Positions 1 through 7,179 of a stretch of DNA of 64,000 bases are shown here, piece after piece. Numbering within the stretch: position 1 is the first letter of the stretch; the number at the start of each line of letters is the position of its first letter. The DNA is from Desulfovibrionaceae bacterium. GTDB taxonomy: Bacteria; Desulfobacterota; Desulfovibrionia; Desulfovibrionales; Desulfovibrionaceae. The notes beneath the pieces are model-generated. The model was not told the origin of the DNA. It saw only the letters and a program-made list of their open reading frames with translations, and searched no databases. The stretch covers positions 54,904-118,903 of the forward strand of contig JACCQO010000009.1 in assembly GCA_015709205.1 (NCBI GenBank), read 5' to 3'. Made by a program: the position numbers and the translations under genes.

Positions 1-109
1 CCGTGGCGACGATGAGCAGGCTGTCGGGCGAAATCTCGTAGATGTCGCGGACCTTGCCCCGGGAAAGGAGCGGATATTCCTTGATCTGCGTCTGGGTGAC
101 GACCTTCAT
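1..109 (-). CDS. purC: SAICAR synthetase, N-terminal fragment (cut by window edge)
   Basis: Only the first 36 codons are in the window. The reverse strand starts at ATG 109-107 and reads MKVVTQTQIKEYPLLSRGK, then VRDIYE and LLIVAT. The GKVRDIYE and LLIVAT blocks are the N-terminal nucleotide-binding signature of phosphoribosylaminoimidazole-succinocarboxamide synthase, which joins aspartate to CAIR in de novo purine synthesis in the cytoplasm. The gene is divergent from the exported repeat protein that starts at 451. A TTGACA hexamer on the minus strand (195-190) could be its -35 box, but I see no good -10. Confidence 0.85.
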   Translation of the reverse strand, partial: MKVVTQTQIKEYPLLSRGKVRDIYEISPDSLLIVAT

Positions 110-351
110 GGCGGCCTCTGGGGTTGGGGTTGCGAAACGGCGGACGGCTTCGGCCGCCGGAAGGCCAAAAAAACCTGTTCGGCCCGTTCTGTCAACCGTG
201 CACCTGCGGTCCGTGGTGGTTCGGCCGGAGCGGCCCCGCGGTCCTCAGTGTGTCCTAAGTCGGCCGGGCTACCGATGGACGGCCGCTCCGGACGTTCCGG
301 GCGGCGCGGCGGGCCGCCCCGGACGGTCCGGGACGGCCAGCCACGACGGCT

Positions 352-380
352 TTGCCTCGCACTGCGCTTGGTGGTACAAC
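352..380 (+). promoter_or_regulatory. Candidate sigma-70-type promoter for the VCBS-repeat gene
   Basis: TTGCCT (352-357), a 17-bp spacer and TACAAC (375-380) lie about 70 bp upstream of the ATG at 451. They sit in the otherwise featureless 341-bp divergent region between purC and this gene. This is pattern matching only. Confidence 0.35.
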
Positions 381-450
381 CCGACTTCCGGCCCTGGCCG
401 GAGGACCGGGGCGTACCCGGCGCAACATCATCTCAAGTCAAGGAGACGAC

Positions 451-2127
451 ATGAAGTCGATACGCGCACATATCGCCCGCGTCCTGCTGGGCATGCTGGC
501 TCTTCTGCTGCTGGCCGCACCCGGCGCGCGGGCCGAGGCGGTGAAGACCTTCGGCGTGCTGCCCTTCACCATCAACGGCCCGGAAAAGTACAACTACCTC
601 TCGCGCGGGGTGCAGGACATGCTCCTGTCGCGCCTGTACTGGAAGGACCACGTGGTCTCCGTGGACAAGGGCGCGCTCAAGGACGTGCCCGCGCCCCAGG
701 ACAACGCGGCGGCCGAGGCCGCGCGCGGGTCCCTGAAGGTGGACTACCTGGTGTGGGGGAGCCTGACGATCATGGGCAAGCAGGCCAGCCTGGACGTGAC
801 CGGCCTGGGCCCGGACGGCAAGAACTGGACGAACAGCGAGCAGACCGACCTGGACAAGCTGATTCCGGCCCTGGACGGCCTGGCCAAGCGCATCAACGCC
901 GACCTCTTCGGCCGCGAGGCCCCGGCCATGCCCGCGTCCGTTGCGCAGGAGGAGCCCAAGGAGCAGGTCCAGGTCATGAACCCGGGCCTGGTCTACAACC
1001 AGGTCAACCGCAACCAGGAGTTCTACCTCAATCCCGAATTCCGCTATGCGGGCGACTCGGACAACGCGGGCCGTATCCAGAGCCAGCGCATGCCCTTCAA
1101 GGCCAACGGCATGATCGTGGCCGACGTGGACGGCGACGGCGTCAGCGAGGTCGTGCTCATCGAGGACAGCCACGTGCACCTGTTCCGCCTCGTGGACCGG
1201 CAGCTGCGCCCCGTGGCCACCTACGACGCCTCGCCCAGCCTGCGCTGCCTGAACATCAACGCCCTGGACGTGGACCGCGACGGCCGCTTGGAGATCGTGA
1301 TCACGGCCGTGGAAAAGGACATCACGCCCAAGTCCTTCATCCTCAACGTGGTTGACGGTCGTTTTGTGGAAATCGAGAAGGACATCAAGTACTTCCTCGG
1401 CGTGACCAACCCGGCCCCCGAGTTCATGCCCGTGTTCGTGGGCCAGCGCCGCCAGCCCAACGGCCTCTTCGAGCCCAAGGTCTACGAGATGCTCATGACC
1501 CCCCACGGCGTGACCGAGGGCAAGCGCATGTTCACGCCCGAGAACGGCAACGTCTTCAACCAGACGTTCCTGCCCTACAAGTCGTCCTACAAGATCGTGC
1601 AGACCGATGCCGACGACCGCCTCAAGGTCTTCACGCCGACGGGCGACATGCAGTACCGCACCGACGAGATCTTTTCGGGCTCCGCCGTGGGCGTGGAGTA
1701 CTACAGCGTCATGCGCGGCCTGAACAAGAGCTACGCGGACATGTCCGACTACTACTACGTCCCCATCCGCTCCCTGGCCGTGGACCTGGACGGCAACCGG
1801 CAGTACGAGCTGCTGGTCAACCACCCCATCTCCATCGCCTCGCAGCTTTTCGGGCGCTACCGCTCCTTCCCCCAGGGTGAGATCCACGCCCTGTTCTGGG
1901 ATGGCGTAGGCCTGAACCTGCAGTGGAAGACACGGCGCATCAAGGGCTCGGTGCGCGACTTCGCCGTGGCCGACGCCGACGGCGACGGCAACCTGGACCT
2001 GTGCGTGTGCGTGACCACGCACCCGGGCACCTCCGGCCTGGCCGCGGTCAAGACCATGGTCCTGTTCTACCCCCTGAACACGGAAAAGATCTCGGCCCCG
2101 GTGCACAAGGAGTTTAAGGAGGAGTAG
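451..2127 (+). CDS. Exported VCBS/FG-GAP repeat protein
   Basis: The 558-residue product starts at ATG 451 behind AAGGAG (spacing about 5). A signal peptide covers residues 1-30 (hydrophobic core, then ARAEA), so it is exported. After cleavage, residues about 32-150 (KTFGVLPFTINGPEKYNYLS onward) resemble the TolB N-terminal/CsgG-like fold found in envelope assembly proteins. The rest carries several calcium-type FG-GAP/VCBS blades: DVDGDGVSEV, DVDRDGRLEI, DLDGNRQYEL and DADGDGNLDL. That suggests a beta-propeller in the periplasm or at the outer membrane. No enzymatic motif is visible, so the role is unknown. It is a single-gene unit closed by a strong terminator shared with the convergent hisD. 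Confidence 0.85.
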   Translation: MKSIRAHIARVLLGMLALLLLAAPGARAEAVKTFGVLPFTINGPEKYNYLSRGVQDMLLSRLYWKDHVVSVDKGALKDVPAPQDNAAAEAARGSLKVDYLVWGSLTIMGKQASLDVTGLGPDGKNWTNSEQTDLDKLIPALDGLAKRINADLFGREAPAMPASVAQEEPKEQVQVMNPGLVYNQVNRNQEFYLNPEFRYAGDSDNAGRIQSQRMPFKANGMIVADVDGDGVSEVVLIEDSHVHLFRLVDRQLRPVATYDASPSLRCLNINALDVDRDGRLEIVITAVEKDITPKSFILNVVDGRFVEIEKDIKYFLGVTNPAPEFMPVFVGQRRQPNGLFEPKVYEMLMTPHGVTEGKRMFTPENGNVFNQTFLPYKSSYKIVQTDADDRLKVFTPTGDMQYRTDEIFSGSAVGVEYYSVMRGLNKSYADMSDYYYVPIRSLAVDLDGNRQYELLVNHPISIASQLFGRYRSFPQGEIHALFWDGVGLNLQWKTRRIKGSVRDFAVADADGDGNLDLCVCVTTHPGTSGLAAVKTMVLFYPLNTEKISAPVHKEFKEE

Positions 2128-2148
2128 CCCTCCGTTCCGCCACACCGC

Positions 2149-2184
2149 AAAAAAAGGGCGCCCCCGAGGGGGCGCCCTTTTTTT
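2149..2184. terminator. Bidirectional rho-independent terminator
   Basis: A perfect 10-bp stem (2156-2165 pairs with 2168-2177) is flanked by seven A on the left (2149-2155) and seven T on the right (2178-2184). It can therefore end both the VCBS gene (+) and hisD (-). Confidence 0.9.
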
Positions 2185-2216
2185 GCGGCATGGCCGCCGC
2201 GCACGGCGCGGCGGCG

Positions 2217-3527
2217 TCAGTCGCCCTTGGTGCGCGCCTCCACGGAGCGGGCGTGGGCCTCCAGCCCCTCCAGGCGCGCCAGCCGCGCGATCTTGGCCCC
2301 GTGCTCGCGCACGTAGGAGCGCGGCGTGGCGATGCAGCTCGACTTCTTGGTGAAGGTCTCCACGGACAGGGCCGAGGAGAAGCGCGCCGTGCCCATGGTC
2401 GGCAGCACGTGGTTGGGCCCGGCGAAGTAGTCGCCCACGGGTTCGGGCGTGGCGTGGCCCATGAAGATGGCCCCGGCGTGGCGGATGGAGCCCACCAGGG
2501 CCCAGGGGTCGGCCACGGCCAGTTCCAGGTGCTCGGGCGCCAGCCGGTTGGCCAGGTCCACGCCCGCGGCCATGTCCGGCACGGTGATCAGGGCCCCCCA
2601 GTCGGCCAGGGCCGCGCGGGCGATGTCGTTGCGCGGCAGTCGCTCGAGCTGTTCGGCGAGCGCGGCGGGCAGCTTCTCGGCCAGGGCCGCGTCGGGGGTG
2701 ATGCACACGGCGCTGGCCAGAGGGTCGTGCTCGGCCTGGGAGAGCATGTCCGCGGCGAGCCAGGCCGGGTCGGCGGAGGAGTCGGCCAGGATGCAGATCT
2801 CGCTGGGCCCGGCGATCATGTCGATGGCCACCTGGCCGGAGACCAGCCGCTTGGCCGTGGTCACGTAGATGTTGCCGGGTCCGGCGATGACATCCACGGC
2901 CGGGATGGTCGCGGTGCCCAGGGCCAGGGCGGCCACGGCCCAGGCGCTGCCCACGGCGTAGATCTCGCGGATGCCGAGCAGGTGCGCGGCGGCGAGGATG
3001 TACGGGTTGAGCGTGCCGTCCCTGCGCGGGGGCGAGACCAGGGCGATCTCGGCCACGCCCGCCACCTGGGCCGGAATGGCGTTCATCAGCAGGCTGGAGA
3101 TCAGCGGGGTTTCGCCGCCCCGGCCGCCGGGCACGTAGAGCCCGGCGCGGTCCACGGGCCGCACGAGCTGGCCGAGCACAGCGCCGTCCGGGCCGGTGGT
3201 CCACCAGGAGCGCTGGACCTGGCCCTGGTGGAAGGTGCGGATGTTCTCGGCGGCCTCGGCGATGATCGCCAGGTCCGCGGGGTCCACGGCCTCGGCCGCC
3301 TCGGCCGCGGCCTGGGGCGGCACGGCGAGCATGGCCGGGGTGAATTCGGCGCAATCGAAGGCGCGGGTGTATTCGGCCAGGGCGTCGTCGCCGCGCTCGG
3401 CAACGGCGGCGAGCATGGCGCGCACACGGTCCTCGACCACGGCGTCGGGGTTCTGGCGTCCGGCCAGCCAGGTCTTCAGTTCCTTCCACTGGTCGGCGGA
3501 CGTGTAGTGCAGTCGGCGGCAGGGCAT
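2217..3527 (-). CDS. hisD: Histidinol dehydrogenase
   Basis: This 436-residue protein has the usual HisD length. It catalyses the last two steps of histidine synthesis, oxidising L-histidinol to L-histidine with two NAD in the cytoplasm. Family blocks are present in order: GLYVPGGRGG, AGPGNIYVT with AKRLVSGQVAIDM, AGPSEI, the zinc-ligand region SQAEHDPLA, the catalytic RLAPEHLE, and HAGAIFMGHATPEPVGDY. No other his gene is adjacent, so the pathway is scattered, as is common in this group. The gene is convergent with the VCBS gene and shares its bidirectional terminator. Confidence 0.96.
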   Translation of the reverse strand: MPCRRLHYTSADQWKELKTWLAGRQNPDAVVEDRVRAMLAAVAERGDDALAEYTRAFDCAEFTPAMLAVPPQAAAEAAEAVDPADLAIIAEAAENIRTFHQGQVQRSWWTTGPDGAVLGQLVRPVDRAGLYVPGGRGGETPLISSLLMNAIPAQVAGVAEIALVSPPRRDGTLNPYILAAAHLLGIREIYAVGSAWAVAALALGTATIPAVDVIAGPGNIYVTTAKRLVSGQVAIDMIAGPSEICILADSSADPAWLAADMLSQAEHDPLASAVCITPDAALAEKLPAALAEQLERLPRNDIARAALADWGALITVPDMAAGVDLANRLAPEHLELAVADPWALVGSIRHAGAIFMGHATPEPVGDYFAGPNHVLPTMGTARFSSALSVETFTKKSSCIATPRSYVREHGAKIARLARLEGLEAHARSVEARTKGD

Positions 3528-3661
3528 GGGGCCTCCTTTGTTCTCGGCACTGCGGCGGGGCGGTCGGCGGCAGGGCGGTCCGGGCCGCGTTCGTTGGCGT
3601 CGGCGTGTGACGTCCGTTGCCGCGCCGCGCGCAGGAGCGGTTCAATACCACGGCGCGGCGC

Positions 3662-3692
3662 AAAAAAAAAGCCGGGGCCCCAGGGCCCCGGC
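3662..3692 (-). terminator. Terminator of porin gene 1
   Basis: A perfect 10-bp GC stem (3671-3680 with 3683-3692) is followed on the minus strand by nine T (3670-3662). It lies directly downstream of the porin stop at 3727. Confidence 0.9.
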
Positions 3693-3726
3693 AGGTATGT
3701 GGCAGGCGAGCGCTAGGCGCTAAGTG

Positions 3727-5109
3727 CTAGAAGTCGTAGCTGAGATACACGACGAGCTTCATGGCGTCGTCGGGGTACGGATCGTTGCCGCCGCGACCGG
3801 CCACGTCCTTGTCGGCATCCACGGTCATCCAGGCAAGCTCGACCACGCCGAGCAGGTTGTCCATGATCTGGTAGCTGGTGTCCAGGTTGATTTCCCAGGC
3901 ATGGTCCTCTTCGGTGAAGGCGGAGCCGGCCAGGTCCTTGTCGTTGGTGCCCTTGTAGTAGACCACGCGCACGGTGTTGGTGAGGTTCTCGACGAAGCTG
4001 ATGTCGGCGAGAACCAGGCCAACGGCCATGACGCCGGTGCCGGAACCGGTCAGGGCGCCGTCGGTGCCCTCATCGGTGGGCGCATAGGCGGCGGCGGTGC
4101 CCAGGGTGGTGATGCCCCAGTTCGTGGAGGTGTTCAGCCAGGGCATCTGCTCGGAGCCGTCGGTGGCGTCGGCGTCGTTGCCCGAGCCGTAGTTGAACAC
4201 GATCATCGGGGTCATGAAGTCGAGCTTGTAGCCCAGGGCGGCATCCATGCGCCAGCCCTTGGCCTCGTTGGCCTCGACGTCGCAGGTGGCCGAACCCATC
4301 TGGAAGTCGGCCTGGAAGATGATCGGATCAAAGGCGGAGATGTTCAGGGTGGTACCGAGCCACCAGACTTCGGTGGGGTCGCCGTTGGCGGCGGACAGGC
4401 CGAAGTTGACGGCCGGGTTGTTCACACCGAGGGAATCCACGCCGGCCTGCGCGCCCATGTAGTACGGGGTGAAGGACACGCCGTCGAGCGTCACGGGCAG
4501 CAGCAGGCCCCAAGCGTCGAACTCGTCGTCCTTGGAGTCGGCGGCGTCGGCGTCGTTGGCGCCGATGTTGTTGTCGTACAGGCGGGCCCAGAAGGCCGTG
4601 GCGGAGATCATGTCGTTGAACTTGTAGCTGGCGGTGATGCCGGCCACGTCGTCGTCGATGATCGGGTTGGGGCCGATTTCGCTGGGCAGGGCCAGGCCCT
4701 GGATACCCATGGTCACGGCCAGGCCGGTGTTGGGCACGGTCCAGGCGAGCATGGCGCGCTTGGTTTCGATGTTCACGGCGTCGGCGCCGAGCTCACCACC
4801 GCCGGGAGAGGCGGTCTTGGCGTTGTCCTGGCCCCACTTGCTGTCGATTTCGAACCCGAAGGTGGCCTTCAGGTTCTCGGAGGCGATGGCGTCCAGGTAC
4901 AGGCGGGTGCGCTGCTCGGCCCAGAAATCGTCTTCGGACTGGCCATCGCCCTCGCCGGCCTGGTTGTCGGCGTCGTTGAAGTCGTAGTTGTCCAGCCAGG
5001 CGAACTGGAAGTGCAATTCGCCCTTGGCTTTCAACTCCACGGCGGAAGCCGTGGTGGCGAAGCCCATGACCAGGGCGGCCAGCGCGGCAACTGCGAGAAG
5101 CTTTTTCAT
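3727..5109 (-). CDS. Outer-membrane homotrimeric porin, copy 1
   Basis: The 460-residue precursor has a clear signal peptide (MKKLLAVAALAALVMGFA, cleavage near TASA-VEL). The mature protein starts VELKAKGELHFQFAW, is rich in Asp, Gly and aromatic residues, and ends with alternating beta strands and a terminal Phe (VYLSYDF), the mark of a Bam-assembled beta-barrel. It resembles the general porin of Desulfovibrio, which passes small solutes across the outer membrane. AGGAGGAAGG precedes the ATG. The next gene upstream is a close paralogue that agrees over most of its length; differences concentrate in presumed loops, for example residues 300-340. The gene is monocistronic with its own terminator. 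Confidence 0.88.
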   Translation of the reverse strand: MKKLLAVAALAALVMGFATTASAVELKAKGELHFQFAWLDNYDFNDADNQAGEGDGQSEDDFWAEQRTRLYLDAIASENLKATFGFEIDSKWGQDNAKTASPGGGELGADAVNIETKRAMLAWTVPNTGLAVTMGIQGLALPSEIGPNPIIDDDVAGITASYKFNDMISATAFWARLYDNNIGANDADAADSKDDEFDAWGLLLPVTLDGVSFTPYYMGAQAGVDSLGVNNPAVNFGLSAANGDPTEVWWLGTTLNISAFDPIIFQADFQMGSATCDVEANEAKGWRMDAALGYKLDFMTPMIVFNYGSGNDADATDGSEQMPWLNTSTNWGITTLGTAAAYAPTDEGTDGALTGSGTGVMAVGLVLADISFVENLTNTVRVVYYKGTNDKDLAGSAFTEEDHAWEINLDTSYQIMDNLLGVVELAWMTVDADKDVAGRGGNDPYPDDAMKLVVYLSYDF

Positions 5110-5192
5110 GTGGTCCTTCCTCCTATTGCATTAGGAACAATCGTATGCCTTTACCACAATACCTTGTAGCGGTTTATCGGAAGGTAGATGTA

Positions 5193-5250
5193 CTTGCAAG
5201 CGGAAAATGCCGGATTATTGACTCCGGTTAAAATTTTTTTACGGTCAAAG
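5193..5250 (-). promoter_or_regulatory. Porin upstream element, copy 1
   Basis: This ~57-bp block is shared with 6965-7019 upstream of porin 2. On the plus strand both copies contain CTTGCAAG, then a GGAAAATG-like word, TGACTC, AAATTTTTTT and ACGGTC in the same order. It lies 85-140 bp upstream of the ATG, so it probably holds the promoter and an AT-rich UP element or operator. CTTGCAAG could act as a -35-like box; no -10 is certain. Confidence 0.5.
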
Positions 5251-5423
5251 TTTTTTTACGCAAAAAGTCGCTAGGTTACGCGGATCGTTAGACATATCAA
5301 ACAGTTTTGTAGCTAGGAGGAAGTTCTATCCAAAAACGTAATGCCGTGCTTTTTTTGACACCGCCGCGGCCCTCGGAGGACATGACGAGGCCCCGCGGCC
5401 CGGTCGTCGCCGGCGCAGGACGC

Positions 5424-5455
5424 AAAAAAGGCCGGGGCCCCGAAGGGCCCCGGCC
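5424..5455 (-). terminator. Terminator of porin gene 2
   Basis: An 11-bp perfect stem (5430-5440 with 5445-5455, loop CGAA) is followed on the minus strand by six T (5429-5424). It closely resembles the terminator of porin 1, consistent with duplication of the whole transcription unit. Confidence 0.9.
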
Positions 5456-5491
5456 GGCATTGGCGTCAGCTTGCTGCGTACTTCGGTGTGC

Positions 5492-6877
5492 CTAGAACTT
5501 GTAGTCCAGGTACACGCCCAGGCGCAGGGCGTCGTCGGGGTAGGGATCGTTGCCAGCGCGGCCGGCCACGTCCTTGTCGGCGTCCACGGTGATCCAGGCG
5601 AACTCGATCAGGGTGGAGAGGTTATCCATGATCTGGTACTTGGTGTCCAAGTTGATTTCCCAAGCGTTGTCTTCCTCGGTGAAGGCGGCGCCGGCCAGAT
5701 CCTTGTCGGTGGTACCCTTGTAGTAGACGACCTTGATGGTGTTGCTCAGGTTGTCGATGAACTTGATGTCCAGCAGGGCGGCGCCGATGGCCATGACGCC
5801 GGTGCCGGAGTTGCCGGCATTGCCCAGAGCCTGGTCAAGGGTGGTGCCGGTGCCGGAAGCGGAACCGTCGGTGCCGGTGTTGGTGACGCCCCAGTTGGAG
5901 GAGGTGTTGATCCAAGGCATGGCCTCGGTGCCGTCGGTGGCGTCGTCGTCAGCGCCGGAACCGTAGTTGAACAGGATCATGGGGGTCATGAAGTCCATCT
6001 TGTACTGCAGGGCGGCATCCATGCGCCAGCCCTTGGCTTCGTTGGCTTCCACGTCACAGGTGGCGGAACCCATCTGGAAGTCGGCCAGGAAGACGAACGG
6101 GTCGAACAGGGTGACCTTCAGGTCGGTACCCAGCCACCAAACCTCGGTGGGATCGCCGTCGGCGGCGGAAGCGCCGAAGTTGCGGGCGTTGCCCAGGGTG
6201 GTGTCGACGCCGGCCTGGGCGCCCACGTAGTACGGGGTGAAGGACACGCCGTCCAGGGTCACGGGCAGCAGGAGGCCCCAAGCGTCGAACTCGTCGTCGG
6301 CGGACTCGGCGCCGTCGGCGTCGTTGGCGCCGATGTTGTTGTCGTACAGGCGCGCCCAGAAGGCGGTGGCGGCGACCATGTCGTTGAACTTGTAGCTGGC
6401 GGTGATGCCGGCCACGTCGTCGTTCAGGATCGGGCTGCCGCCCACGGCGCCGGGCAGGGCCAGGCCCTGGATACCCATGGTCACGGCCAGGCCGGTGTTG
6501 GGCACGGTCCAGGCCAGCATGGCGCGCTTGGTCTCGATGTTCACGGCGTCGGCGCCGAGCTCACCACCACCGGGAGAGGCGGTCTTGGCGTTGTCTTCGC
6601 CCCAACGGGAGTCGATTTCGAAACCGAAGGTGGCCTTCAGGTTCTCGGAAGCGATGGCGTCGAGGTACAGGCGGGTGCGCTGCTCGGCGAAGAAGTCGTC
6701 TTCGGACTGGCCGTCGCCCTCGCCGGCGTTGTTGTCGGCGTCATTGAAGTCCAGGTTGTCAGACCAGTTGAACGAGAAGTGCAGTTCGCCCTTGGCTTTC
6801 AGCTCAACGGCGGACGCCGTGGCGGCCATGCTCAGCACGAACGCGGCCACGATGGCGAGAGTGAGAAACTTTTTCAT
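5492..6877 (-). CDS. Outer-membrane homotrimeric porin, copy 2
   Basis: The 461-residue paralogue of the porin at 3727-5109 has a signal peptide (MKKFLTLAIVAAFVLSMAA, cleavage near TASA-VEL) and a terminal Phe (YLDYKF). Both porins share the blocks ELKAKGELHF, GEGDGQSEDDF, AEQRTRLYLDAIASENLKAT and CDVEANEAKGWRMDAAL. Divergent stretches lie around residues 290-345, probably surface loops. AGGAGGAAGG precedes the start. It probably forms another trimeric diffusion pore or allows loop variation, but substrate preference cannot be told from sequence. It has its own terminator and upstream element. Confidence 0.88.
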   Translation of the reverse strand: MKKFLTLAIVAAFVLSMAATASAVELKAKGELHFSFNWSDNLDFNDADNNAGEGDGQSEDDFFAEQRTRLYLDAIASENLKATFGFEIDSRWGEDNAKTASPGGGELGADAVNIETKRAMLAWTVPNTGLAVTMGIQGLALPGAVGGSPILNDDVAGITASYKFNDMVAATAFWARLYDNNIGANDADGAESADDEFDAWGLLLPVTLDGVSFTPYYVGAQAGVDTTLGNARNFGASAADGDPTEVWWLGTDLKVTLFDPFVFLADFQMGSATCDVEANEAKGWRMDAALQYKMDFMTPMILFNYGSGADDDATDGTEAMPWINTSSNWGVTNTGTDGSASGTGTTLDQALGNAGNSGTGVMAIGAALLDIKFIDNLSNTIKVVYYKGTTDKDLAGAAFTEEDNAWEINLDTKYQIMDNLSTLIEFAWITVDADKDVAGRAGNDPYPDDALRLGVYLDYKF

Positions 6878-6952
6878 TTAGTCCTTCCTCCTAATTGCGT
6901 TAGGAAAACAGTACTGACGCCTTTACCCATAATGCCTGAACTGAATTACCTC

Positions 6953-7019
6953 AGCCCCAAGGGGCTTGCAAGGGAAAAATGGCGTTTTTTTGACTCGGGT
7001 CCAAATTTTTTTACGGTCC
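6953..7019 (-). promoter_or_regulatory. Porin upstream element, copy 2, with small palindrome
   Basis: The block 6965-7019 repeats the element upstream of porin 1 (CTTGCAAG ... TGACTC ... AAATTTTTTT ... ACGGTC). Adjacent to it is a 6-bp inverted repeat AGCCCC-AA-GGGGCT (6953-6966) that the first copy lacks. It probably belongs to the porin 2 promoter. The rest of 6878-7068 is AT-rich leader. Confidence 0.5.
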
Positions 7020-7068
7020 AAAAAATTGGCTGCCGGAAACCAATTCGCCACATTATTTTTATAACAAA

Positions 7069-7096
7069 TTGATTTTTTTTATGTTTGACGTATTAC
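7069..7096 (+). promoter_or_regulatory. Candidate promoter for uvrC
   Basis: TTGATT (7069-7074), a 16-bp AT-rich spacer and TATTAC (7091-7096) lie about 85 bp upstream of the chosen uvrC ATG at 7180. Confidence 0.4.
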
Positions 7097-7179
7097 GCTT
7101 TTGTTGCGACCCGTTTGCGGATGGAAAAGGGGCGCGCACCCCTTTGACCGCAAGCCCGCGCGGCCCTACCATTCTGCGC

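Larger units (their letters stand above)
5110..5491. other. Intergenic region between the two porins
   Basis: No gene is visible. The region holds the 5' leader and upstream element of porin 1 (see 5193-5250) and, at its far end, the terminator of porin 2 (5424-5455). Between them is AT-rich DNA with several T7-8 runs, unlike the surrounding GC-rich genes. Confidence 0.7.

Noticed and set aside
248-454. 68-codon frame in the purC/VCBS gap
   Set aside because: No ribosome binding site, Arg/Gly-rich, and overlaps the candidate promoter and the true start.
433-3663. Very long antisense frame opposite the VCBS gene and hisD
   Set aside because: Composition is Arg/His/Gly/Ala low complexity, and the recognisable proteins lie in other frames. 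Similar frames oppose most genes here because stop codons are rare in GC-rich DNA.
5193-5250. Possible sigma-54 promoter for the porins (GG ... TTGC)
   Set aside because: The GG to GC distance is 12 bp instead of 10 in copy 1, and copy 2 lacks the GG.
7069-7179. 37-residue N-terminal extension of UvrC
   Set aside because: It reads through a probable promoter and T-rich leader, and UvrC similarity begins at MNAPDSAAIPENPGVY.
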